A stretch of 57,994 bases of DNA from Micromonospora sp. RP3T (GTDB lineage: Bacteria; Actinomycetota; Actinomycetes; Mycobacteriales; Micromonosporaceae), in assembly GCF_003027925.1 (NCBI RefSeq), contig NZ_PYPS01000045.1, positions 1 to 57,994 on the forward strand, written 5' to 3'. The notes below the pieces were generated by a model. It was not told the DNA's origin, made no database searches, and saw only the letters and a list, made by a program, of their open reading frames with translations. A program made the position numbers and the translations under genes. The first letter of the stretch is position 1. Each line of letters starts with the position of its first letter. Shown here piece by piece: positions 15,401 through 24,000 of the stretch.

Positions 15401-16178
15401 GCTCCAGCATCGGGTAGCCGATCTCGTCCGGCACGGTGCGCTGAAGGACCACGCGATCGCCGGGCGTGATCTCGTCGAGCAGCTTCCACAGCAGGGTCGG
15501 CACGCCGGCCACGTTCACCAGGCAGAGCACCGGGTGGTTGTGGGTGCCGGTCAGCTCGTATCCCTCGCGGGTGCGCAGCCGCAGCGTGGGGTGCTCACCG
15601 GAGTGGAAGAACTTCGAGGCACGGACCAGGTCGCCGTTGCGGTCGCGGACCTTGAGCTCGACGTCGGTCTCGCTGCTCGGCGCGGCGTCCGGCACGACGT
15701 CGCCGATCCTGACGCTACCATCAAGGGTGCGAATGCGGACATCTGCCGTAATACAGTATCTCATGGCCGCGGCCGGATCATTTCCGGGCGAGCCGAAGTT
15801 GCCGTTGCCGTCGACCAGCGGGTAGCGCAGCGCCCAGGACTGCGCCATCCGGACCAGCGCGTCGTAGATGGCCGAGTCGCCGTGCGGGTGGAACTGGCCC
15901 ATCACGTCACCGACGACGCGGGAGCACTTCACGTAGCCCCGGTCCGGCCGGTAGCCGGAGTCGAACATGGCGTAGAGGATCTTGCGGTGGACCGGCTTGA
16001 GCCCGTCCCGCACGTCCGGCAGGGCGCGCCCGACGATGACACTCATCGCGTAGTCGAGGTACGAGCGCTGCATCTCGACCTCGAGGCCGACCGGCTCGAT
16101 GCGGTCGTGCTGGACGACCGCAGCCAGTGTCTCCGGGGTCTCCGGCTCGTTCGGGGTGGACTCGGGAAGATCGGTCAC
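12402..16178 (-). CDS. gyrA: DNA gyrase subunit A with intein
   Basis: The primary product is 1258 residues. Removing residues 142-560 (intein) leaves 839, the normal GyrA size. Residues 27-141 and 561 on form the winged-helix/tower breakage-reunion domain, with the QRDR HPHGDSAIYDALVRM carrying the wild-type Ser and Asp. The catalytic Tyr141 is the last residue before the intein. The C-terminal beta-pinwheel with RRGGKG GyrA-box (QRRGGKG) follows. The GTG start has AAGGG at six bases. Gyrase introduces negative supercoils as an A2B2 complex with GyrB, encoded upstream. Enzyme activity depends on intein splicing. Confidence 0.97.
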   Translation of the reverse strand: MTDLPESTPNEPETPETLAAVVQHDRIEPVGLEVEMQRSYLDYAMSVIVGRALPDVRDGLKPVHRKILYAMFDSGYRPDRGYVKCSRVVGDVMGQFHPHGDSAIYDALVRMAQSWALRYPLVDGNGNFGSPGNDPAAAMRYCITADVRIRTLDGSVRIGDVVPDAAPSSETDVELKVRDRNGDLVRASKFFHSGEHPTLRLRTREGYELTGTHNHPVLCLVNVAGVPTLLWKLLDEITPGDRVVLQRTVPDEIGYPMLEHVEAAVLAGALVSEGWISDEWVEFANADREFFTRVVAAFDLAVGGKRWFGEEVLPSGKTLHRVRASIRQLAKTALGDLVGARSAAKFVPEFVWRGPAAVKRAFLQALFEGDGSSSLLPRRTIQISYSTRSERLAREVQQLLLEFGVISRQCRYDDGEIKVVITNRRDARIFAAHVGFLGRKQAKLESELAQVPASSTALSGDMVPFVGDFIREHGATRWTERDWLRRHNVDRVERWERDRDEIAARITEPGILDVVEPLVDGRFYYAEVTEVTDAGVQPVYSIRVDTDDHSFISDGFVSHNTECKLDPLAMEMLRDIDEDTVDLQDNYDGRAKEPTILPSRIPNLLINGSEGIAVGMATKIPPHNLREIGAAVQWCLEHPEADEATTLEALLEIVKGPDFPTYGLIVGQQAIQDAYRTGRGSIRMRAVVEVEEDKRGRPALVVSELPYQVNPDNLAERIAELIKEGKLAGIADIRDESSGRTGMRIVLVLKRDAVAKVVLNNLYKHTQLQETFGANMLALVDGVPRTLNLAQFIRYYVEHQIEVIRRRTAFRLRKAEERAHILRGLSKALDALDEVIALIRRSPTVEDARQGLIRLLEIDEVQATAILDMQLRRLAALERQRILDDLAKLEVEIADLKDILAKPERQRKIVSDELGEIVAKWGDDRRTKIVPFDGEVSMEDLIAREDVVVTITRTGYAKRTKVDLYRSQRRGGKGVSGATLRQDDIVSHFFVCSTHDWILFFTNKGRVYRAKAYELPEASRVAKGQHVANLLAFQPDEQIAQIIEIPNYQVAPYLVLATKNGLVKKTRLEEFDSNRSGGIIAVNLRDEDELVGAVLVAPEDDLLLVSKNAQAIRFNATDEALRPMGRATSGVIGMRFSGEDELLAVEVVREGLDVLVATNGGFAKRTPIEEYPVQGRGGKGVLTAKITERRGGLVGAVVIDPEDELFAITSNGGVIRTPVKPVRRTRDRNTMGVKLMDLPDGVTIVAIARNADEPDEQD
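14499..15755 (-). other. GyrA intein with LAGLIDADG homing endonuclease
   Basis: 419 residues between Tyr141 and Thr-Glu-Cys-Lys of GyrA. It begins CITADVRIRTLDGS (block A, Cys1), has block B GTHNHPV, and ends VSHN (block G, penultimate His and terminal Asn); the next residue is Thr, the +1 nucleophile. Two dodecapeptide-like motifs, VLAGALVSEGW (about 124-134) and FLQALFEGDGS (about 221-231), mark the homing endonuclease. The insertion site is that of mycobacterial GyrA inteins. All splice residues are present. The first codons use rare A/T-ending codons (AGA-TAC-TGT-ATT), unlike the flanking gene. Confidence 0.95.
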
Positions 16179-16214
16179 TGTTAACCCTTATCAGACTCAG
16201 AGTCGTGATCTAGC

Positions 16215-16266
16215 TGTGGATAACGGCTGTGGAAAGCGGCCAGGCTGTGGATAACTCTGTGGACCA
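16215..16266. promoter_or_regulatory. DnaA-box cluster between gyrB and gyrA
   Basis: TGTGGATAA at 16215-16223 and 16246-16254 are perfect boxes. TGTGGAAAG (16228) and TGTGGACCA (16258) are near matches in the same orientation, at 13, 18 and 12 base steps. They occupy the 132-base gap before gyrA, so DnaA could modulate gyrA expression. Confidence 0.7.
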
Positions 16267-16310
16267 CCGGGCCGGTCGGTGGATCTCCGGCCGGCCCGGG
16301 CACGCGTCCG

Positions 16311-18257
<1,947 letters not shown>

Positions 18258-18803
18258 GCTCGGCCACTTTCTCGCACCGGCCGCGCGTGGGCGCGGGGCG
18301 CGGGTTCGGCGGACAGGACGCGACGTCGGCGTGCCCGCGCCGCTCCCGGGATCACCAGGTCACGGATCGGGTACGCCGGGCGCCGCGGTTGCCCGCGGAT
18401 CGCGATCGGCTCGGACCCGATGCGGCACAATGATCAAGGGCCCTTGGGGCCCATGTCGATCGCTCCGTGCCGGGTCTTTCGTCTCGCCCCCAATCTTACT
18501 GTGCGCAGCCGACCAAACCGCCACTCGGCACCCCTGGAGAGGCGGCTGAGAATGCCGTAGCCGGACGAACCTCGCTGCCCGCGACTCCCCCTACACGCCA
18601 CCGGCACCCGCCGTGCCATCGGCCACCGCGACCGGTCCGGGCCGGCGGAGCGGTGACCGGCGGTTCACGGGCCGGGGGTCGCGGTGGAACGCGACGTGCC
18701 GTACCTTTTGCGGCGCCGCCGTTGCGGTCTTGATCTTTCGCGCCCGGACCGGGGACCATCGCCTGGGATGGTCCGACAGACGCTTGGTGAGAGGTGACGC
18801 CAG
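18258..18803. other. Divergent intergenic region, gyrB / 18804 gene
   Basis: 546 bases without a convincing gene. It must hold the promoters of gyrB (leftward) and the 18804 gene (rightward). A GGGCCC...GGGCCC dyad near 18439-18453 and a TAAGAT-like -10 on the minus strand near 18494 are seen but not decisive. No clear -35/-10 pair can be assigned. Confidence 0.5.
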
Positions 18804-19358
18804 ATGGGGCTGGACAACGTCGCGGTGCACTGGCCGCGTACCGGCCGCTTCTACGATCCGGTCGCGCCGGCTGAGTTCGTGGACTTCGGCGAAATCGTGG
18901 ACATGCCACGCATCTCCGCCCCGACCGCCGCGCTCGCCGAGTTGATCGCGAAGACCGGCACGGTGCGGGCGACCGCGTACACCGAACTGGTCGACCTGAT
19001 CCTCGGGCTGGAAAATGTGCTCTACGCCACGGAGAACGCGGCCGAGGACGAGGACCCGGTGATCGACCCGGACGGCTGCGCCTGGATCGCCGAGGGCGTG
19101 GAGAAGTTCGTCGCCCGGCACCGGCCGTACGGCGAGGCGGTCACGTTCGAGTCGGTCAGCGAGGTGCTGCGCGCGCTGCTCGGCGACGGGCGGCTGGCCG
19201 AGCAGCAGCTCCGCTGGCTGGAGAGCCGGCTCGACAAGCTGCGCGACGACAGCGGCGATCCGCCGCAGTGGAACTTCACCTGCGCCGAGCTGAGCGTGCT
19301 GGCCGCGTTCTACCGGCGCTGCGCCGAGCGGGGCTTCGCGGTCTACGCCGACGTGTGA
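18804..19358 (+). CDS. Conserved hypothetical protein beside gyrB
   Basis: 184 residues, soluble and acidic, no recognised motif. It runs opposite to its gyr/rec neighbours. ATG at 18804 follows GAGAGGTGA. Strong GC3 bias and a clean sequence such as AELIAKTGTVRATAYTELVDLILGLENVLYATEN support coding. Its end is 13 bases from the dciA end on the other strand, so the two are convergent. The function cannot be assigned. Confidence 0.75.
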   Translation: MGLDNVAVHWPRTGRFYDPVAPAEFVDFGEIVDMPRISAPTAALAELIAKTGTVRATAYTELVDLILGLENVLYATENAAEDEDPVIDPDGCAWIAEGVEKFVARHRPYGEAVTFESVSEVLRALLGDGRLAEQQLRWLESRLDKLRDDSGDPPQWNFTCAELSVLAAFYRRCAERGFAVYADV

Positions 19359-19370
19359 CAGCCTTCGGGA

Positions 19371-20009
19371 TCAGCCGTAGGTGTCGCGGGGGCCACGGCC
19401 GCGTACCCGCCGGGGGCCGCGCGACCAGGACGGCGCGGCCGGGCCGTGGATGTGCAGCTTGCGCACCACGTTGTGGCCGACCTCGCTGGCGATCTGCTTG
19501 AGCAGCGAGCCGGCCAGCAGCCGCAACTGGGTGGCCCAGGCCGTCGAACGGGCCTCCACGGTCAGCTCGCCGTTCTCCAGTTTCACCGGGCGGCTGTGCT
19601 GGGCGACCTCCGCGCCGACCACCTTCTCCCACGCGCCGAAGACGGTCGCCTCGGCAGCCGGCTGCTGCCAGCCACGCGCCTTGACCAGCTTGTCGAGCAC
19701 CGCGCCGAGCGGCTGCGGGTCACGCGGGTCCGGGCCGGGCCCGGAGTAGCCGCGCAGCCGCTTCTCACCGTCGCCACGGACCGCGCTGCGGCGTCGGGTG
19801 CCGGCCGCGGCCTGACGCTTGGCCTTCGCCGCGTCCAGCACCGCCCGGGCCAGCTCCGGCCCGGCCGCGCCCTCCGTCGCCGCGCCCGGCTCGCCGTCCG
19901 CCGGCTTCCCCGGGGTACGCGCGGCGGGCCCACCCCGGCCAGACGTTCCCCCGTCCCGCCCCGGCCCCAGTCGTGCGGGCGGGAGCCGGACCTCGTCGTC
20001 ATCCGGCAC
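19371..20009 (-). CDS. dciA: DciA-type helicase-loading protein (DUF721)
   Basis: 212 residues from GTG at 20009. GAGGGGA nine bases upstream favours this over an upstream GTG at 20045. Residues about 110-190 carry the DUF721/DciA domain (LGAVLDKLVKARGWQQPAAEATVFGAWEKVVGAEVAQHSRPVKLENGELTVEARSTAWATQL). DciA loads or activates replicative helicase DnaB in bacteria lacking DnaC/DnaI. The N-terminus is disordered. The start overlaps the recF stop, giving translational coupling in the recF-dciA pair, the conserved actinobacterial order. Confidence 0.9.
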   Translation of the reverse strand: MPDDDEVRLPPARLGPGRDGGTSGRGGPAARTPGKPADGEPGAATEGAAGPELARAVLDAAKAKRQAAAGTRRRSAVRGDGEKRLRGYSGPGPDPRDPQPLGAVLDKLVKARGWQQPAAEATVFGAWEKVVGAEVAQHSRPVKLENGELTVEARSTAWATQLRLLAGSLLKQIASEVGHNVVRKLHIHGPAAPSWSRGPRRVRGRGPRDTYG

Positions 20010-21132
20010 GTCGCACCGTCCCCTCGCCAACCGTGTAACGGGCACCGAGCAGCGTCACCGGCACGTCGTCGTCCACCGCGCAGGTGACCAGCAGCTGGCT
20101 GGCGCCGCCGACCAGCTCGGCCAGGCGTTCCCGCCGGCCGGTGTCCAGCTCGGCGAAGACGTCGTCGAGCACCAGTACCGGCTCGATCCCGTCGGCGCGC
20201 AGCAGGTCGTACCCGGCCAGCCGCAGCGCCAGCGCGTAGGACCAGGACTCGCCGTGGCTGGCGTACCCCTTGACCGGCAACGGGCCCAGGGTGAGGGCCA
20301 GGTCGTCACGGTGCGGACCGACCAGCGTGGTGCCGCGTTCGATCTCGGCGGCGCGGCCCGCGGCGAGCGCGGCGGCCAGCGCCTCGGCCAGCGCCGGCCG
20401 GTCGGCGGCCGGTTCGGGCAGGTCGACCGACGGCCGGTAGGTGATCCCGGCCGCACCTCGGCCGGCCGCCACCGCGTCGTACGCCTTGGCGACGTGCGGA
20501 GTGAGCGCGGCGACCAGCTCCAGCCGGCCGGCGAGCAGGTCGGCCCCGTGCTGCGCGAGGTGGGCGTCCCAGACGGTGAGCGTGGACAGGTCACCGCCAC
20601 GGGAGCCGCCGGTCTTGCGGGCCAGGTACGCGGAACGCAGCAGCGCGTTGCGCTGCTTCACCACCCGCTCGTAGTCGGCGCGGACACCGGCGTAGCGGGG
20701 TTGGCGGCTGACCAGCAGGTCGTCCAGGTAGCGGCGGCGTTCGGCCGGGTCACCGCGGACGAGTTCCAGGTCCTCCGGCGCGAAGAGCACCAGCCGAAGC
20801 GCGCCGAGCACGTCCCGGGCGCGGCGGGCCGGGGAACGACCGAGCCGGGCCCGGTTCGCCTTGCCCGGCACGATCTCCAACTCGACGAGCAGTTCCCGGC
20901 CGTCGTGCACCACCGCGCAGCGGATCACCGCCGAGGTGGCGCCCATCCGCACCAGCGGGGCGTCCGTGGCGACCCGGTGCGAGTCCAGGGTCGCCACGTA
21001 GCCCAACGCCTCGACCAGGTTGGTCTTGCCGACGCCGTTGGCGCCGACGAGCACGCTCGGACCCGGCTCCAGGTCGACGCCGACCCGCTCGTACGAGCGG
21101 AAGTCGACCAGTTCGAGCCGGCGGACGTACAC
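19999..21132 (-). CDS. recF: DNA replication and repair protein RecF
   Basis: 377 residues. Walker A VGANGVGKTNLVEAL (about 31-45), the signature/D-loop region near the C-terminus with VLDDVFAELD, and the N-terminal YVRRLELVDFRSYERV are all typical RecF/SMC-type ABC ATPase features. It loads RecA at gaps with RecO/RecR. GTG start. It is 16 bases downstream of gnd on the same strand and overlaps dciA. Confidence 0.97.
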   Translation of the reverse strand: MYVRRLELVDFRSYERVGVDLEPGPSVLVGANGVGKTNLVEALGYVATLDSHRVATDAPLVRMGATSAVIRCAVVHDGRELLVELEIVPGKANRARLGRSPARRARDVLGALRLVLFAPEDLELVRGDPAERRRYLDDLLVSRQPRYAGVRADYERVVKQRNALLRSAYLARKTGGSRGGDLSTLTVWDAHLAQHGADLLAGRLELVAALTPHVAKAYDAVAAGRGAAGITYRPSVDLPEPAADRPALAEALAAALAAGRAAEIERGTTLVGPHRDDLALTLGPLPVKGYASHGESWSYALALRLAGYDLLRADGIEPVLVLDDVFAELDTGRRERLAELVGGASQLLVTCAVDDDVPVTLLGARYTVGEGTVRRAG

Positions 21133-21148
21133 AGGCTGTGGACGCCGG

Positions 21149-22021
21149 TCAGCGCTTGTGGACGGCGTGCCCGCCGAACTGCTGGCGCAGCGCGGCGACG
21201 GCCTTCAGGGCGGGTGATTCGTCCTGCCGGGAGGCGAACCGGGCGAACAGCGCGGCGGTGATCACGTTGAGCGGCACGGCGAGCCGGACCGCCTCGTCGA
21301 CCGTCCACCGGCCCTCGCCGGTGTCCTCGGTGTAGTCGCTCAGGTCGGCCAGCTCCGGGTCCTCGTCGAGGGCCCGGTCGAGCAGGTCGAGCAGCCAGGA
21401 CTGGACGACGGTGCCCTTGCGCCACGACTTGACCACACCGGGGACGTTCGTCACCAGTTCGGACGCCGAGAGCAGCTCGAAGCCTTCCGCGTAGGCGTGC
21501 ATCAGGCCGTACTCGATGCCGTTGTGCACCATCTTGGCGTAGTGGCCGGCGCCGACCGGGCCGGCGTGCACGAAGCCGAACTCGCCCTCGGGCCGGAGCG
21601 CGTCGAAGATCGGCATGAGCCGGTCGACGTGCTCCTGCGCGCCGCCGACCATCAGGCCGTAGCCGTTCTGCCGGCCCCAGACGCCGCCGGAGACGCCGAC
21701 GTCGACGTAGCCGATGCCGTGCTCGTTGAGCCGCTCGGCGCGCGGGGCGTCGTCGCTGAACCGGGAGTTGCCGCCGTCGATGATGATGTCGCCCTCGCCG
21801 AGCACGCCGGCGAGTTCGTCGATGGTGGCGTCGGTGACGCCGGCCGGGACCATCACCCAGATGGCGCGCGGTGCGTCGAGCTTCTCGGCCAGCTCCGCGA
21901 GGCTCGCGGCGTCGCTGAGCTCCGGGTTGCGGTCGTAGCCGACCACCTCGTGCCCGGCGGCGCGCAGCCGTTCGCGCATGTTGCCGCCCATCCGGCCGAG
22001 TCCTACCAGGCCGAGCTGCAT
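21149..22021 (-). CDS. gnd: 6-phosphogluconate dehydrogenase, decarboxylating (NAD-type, short)
   Basis: 290 residues, the short GndA/YqeC class. Rossmann start MQLGLVGLGRMGGNM, NADP/NAD site, VGVSGGVWGRQNGYGLMVGG substrate loop, and catalytic GHYAKMVHNGIEYGLM (Lys and His-Asn). It oxidises 6-phosphogluconate to ribulose 5-phosphate in the pentose phosphate pathway. GGAGG lies eight bases before the ATG. Location between dnaN and recF is a conserved actinomycete arrangement with no known functional reason. Confidence 0.95.
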   Translation of the reverse strand: MQLGLVGLGRMGGNMRERLRAAGHEVVGYDRNPELSDAASLAELAEKLDAPRAIWVMVPAGVTDATIDELAGVLGEGDIIIDGGNSRFSDDAPRAERLNEHGIGYVDVGVSGGVWGRQNGYGLMVGGAQEHVDRLMPIFDALRPEGEFGFVHAGPVGAGHYAKMVHNGIEYGLMHAYAEGFELLSASELVTNVPGVVKSWRKGTVVQSWLLDLLDRALDEDPELADLSDYTEDTGEGRWTVDEAVRLAVPLNVITAALFARFASRQDESPALKAVAALRQQFGGHAVHKR

Positions 22022-22061
22022 GTGCTGCTACCTCCGTACGTCAGGGTGGTGCTGCCGGCGA

Positions 22062-23195
22062 TCAGCGGGAGACGCGGATCGGCATGATGAGGTACCGGTA
22101 CCCCGGAATGACCTCGCCATCCTCGCCGGCCGGAGAAAGGACCGCGGGCTTGAAGGCGTCGACGAACCGCAGCAGGGCGTGCTGGGCACCCAGGTTGGAC
22201 AGGCCGTCGATCAGGTACTGCGGGTTGAAGCCGATGGTGAGCGGGTCACCGCTGAACGTCGCCTCCATGGCCTCGCTGGCCCGGGCCTCCTCGGTGCCGC
22301 CGGCCTCCACGACCAGACCGTCGGCGCTGAAGCTGAGCAGCACCGGGGTGGTGCGCTCGGCGACCAGCGCCACCCGCTTGACCACCTCGATGAGGGTGGC
22401 GACCGCGACCCGGGCCTCGGCGTTGTGGTCGGCCGGGAACAGCGAACGCACCGGCGGGTAGTTGGCGCCGTCGAGCAGGCGGCTGGTGGTCCGGCGGGTG
22501 CCGCCGGAGAAGCCGATCATGCCTTCACCGGCGCCGCCGGCGGAGAGCGCCATGGTGACGTGCCCGCCGAGCGGGCCGAGCGCCTTCGCGGTGTCGTTGA
22601 GCGTGCGGGCCGGCACCAGCGCGTTGAGGCTGATCTCCGGGTCGTCCGGGTGCCACTCCATCTCGCGCAACGCGAGACGGTAGCGGTCGGTGGCGAGCAT
22701 GGCCATGGTGCCGCCGGACAGCTCGATCCGGACGCCGGTCATCATCGGCAGCGTCTCGTCGCGGCCGGCGGCCACAGCCACCTGGGCCACGGCGGCGGCG
22801 AAGGCGGCGGCGTCGACGGTGCCGGCGCTCTCCGGCATCTCCGGCAGGGTCGGGTAGTCCTCCACCGGCATGGTGGGCAGCGTGAACCGGGCGCTGCCGC
22901 AGACCAGCTCCAGGTGGGAGCCGACGGCGGCGATGTCCACCGGCTTGGCCGGCAGCGCCTTGGTGATCTCGGCGAGCAGTCGACCGGAGACCAGTGCCGC
23001 GCCGTCCGCGTCACCCTGCACCTCGACGGTCACCTGGCTGGAGACCTCGTAGTCGAAGCCGGAGACCTGGAGGTTGCCGTCGGTCACCCGGAGCATCACC
23101 CCGGCCAGCACCGGCACGGAGGGTCGGTTGGGCAGGCTCTTGGCGGTCCACGCGACCGCCTCGGCGAGCGCGTCGCGCTCCACTCGGAACTTCAT
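22062..23195 (-). CDS. dnaN: DNA polymerase III sliding clamp (beta)
   Basis: 377 residues from ATG at 23195 (MKFRVERDALAEAVAWTAKSL); a longer in-frame upstream extension runs into the origin and is rejected. Three clamp-fold repeats are visible, and the C-terminal YLIMPIRVSR is the family ending. It forms the ring that tethers replicative polymerase. It is transcribed leftward away from oriC. The next gene, gnd, is 40 bases on. Confidence 0.97.
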   Translation of the reverse strand: MKFRVERDALAEAVAWTAKSLPNRPSVPVLAGVMLRVTDGNLQVSGFDYEVSSQVTVEVQGDADGAALVSGRLLAEITKALPAKPVDIAAVGSHLELVCGSARFTLPTMPVEDYPTLPEMPESAGTVDAAAFAAAVAQVAVAAGRDETLPMMTGVRIELSGGTMAMLATDRYRLALREMEWHPDDPEISLNALVPARTLNDTAKALGPLGGHVTMALSAGGAGEGMIGFSGGTRRTTSRLLDGANYPPVRSLFPADHNAEARVAVATLIEVVKRVALVAERTTPVLLSFSADGLVVEAGGTEEARASEAMEATFSGDPLTIGFNPQYLIDGLSNLGAQHALLRFVDAFKPAVLSPAGEDGEVIPGYRYLIMPIRVSR

Positions 23196-23386
23196 CAATG
23201 CCTCCGCGTCGACGTCAGCGACAACTCTCTCATGCCGACCGCTGCCACCCGTCCCGCCCGACCGTGCGGGTACCCATCGCACCTTAGGGCGCGTGGGCAT
23301 CGGCTGTGCGCCCGACCCCGTGGATCCAGGTGCCCGGCCGACTGCCGACGGCAGTGCTGCGGCCCGATCCACAGGAAGTCCAACGG

Positions 23387-23422
23387 TGATGATTGGTTTT
23401 TGTTGTTTAGAAGAGATAACTC
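23387..23422. other. AT-rich stretch in oriC, candidate unwinding element
   Basis: About 36 bases (TGATGATTGGTTTTTGTTGTT... through AGAGATAACTC) are strikingly A/T-rich in this GC-rich window. They lie at the dnaN edge of the DnaA-box array. That is where a duplex unwinding element would be expected. Confidence 0.6.
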
Positions 23423-23439
23423 ATCGTCTTCATCGCACC

Positions 23440-23850
23440 TGTGCAAACTGTGGAGAACCGGCATCTGCGCAGGTCAGACACGTTGTCCACAGGTGGATTT
23501 CCGGTGGATAACCCGGGGTACAACCCGGGTGGTGGTCCACAGGCCCCGCCGGCCGCCGGGTTTTCCACCGCTGTCCACCGGTTGTCCACCGGTAATCCAC
23601 CGGTTTTCTCCCCAGCGCTGTGGACAACGCCGACGGCCCGGACCCCCGTCGTCCCCAGAACCTTCAACAGGATCCCCACAGGCGGGTCGACGTCGGTGGA
23701 CAACGTGACCGTTGTCCCCAGGCGTCCACAGGCTCGTCCCCAGGAGTTGTCCACAGTCTGTGGGTAACCGGCCAGGTGCACAGGGTGGTTATCCACCACC
23801 TGTGACACAGGGGATGTGGACAACCGGTACGAGCTGTGGACAACCACGGC
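23440..23850. other. oriC: Chromosomal replication origin oriC
   Basis: Perfect TTGTCCACA/TGTGGACAA boxes lie at 23483, 23619, 23747, 23815 and 23835. One-mismatch boxes include 23503, 23533, 23582, 23695, 23712, 23759 and 23789 (TTATCCACC). Boxes occur on both strands. Use of G at position 3 is typical of GC-rich actinomycetes. The array fills the dnaA-dnaN gap, with the AT-rich stretch beside it. Confidence 0.95.
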
Positions 23851-23943
23851 GCCGATTCTGGGCCCTCCACCGGGTCGAGGGTCAACCGGCAGCGTCCACG
23901 GGCGGCCCGACGCCGCCGACGCGGCGCCCGACGGGCACGAAGA

Positions 23944-23974
23944 AGCCCGGCCGGGAACGTCGTCCGGCCGGGCT
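23944..23974 (-). terminator. Terminator after dnaA
   Basis: AGCCCGGCCGG (23944-23954) and CCGGCCGGGCT (23964-23974) form a perfect 11-bp stem with a nine-base loop, 27 bases past the dnaA stop. It separates dnaA transcription from oriC. Confidence 0.8.
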
Positions 23975-24000
23975 GTCGTGACGGGTACGAGACGAGCGTC

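Noticed and set aside
11124..16184. Very long plus-strand open frame (about 1686 codons) opposite gyrA, DUF3566 and both tRNAs
   Set aside because: It is a shadow of gyrA codon bias in a high-GC genome; it crosses tRNA-Ile and has no family resemblance.
21129..21165. TGTGGACGC and TGTGGACGG near the recF-gnd junction as DnaA boxes
   Set aside because: Two mismatches each and partly in coding sequence; too weak to call.
23196..23372. N-terminal extension of dnaN into the origin
   Set aside because: The conserved DnaN start is MKFRVERDAL at 23195; the extension lacks family sequence.
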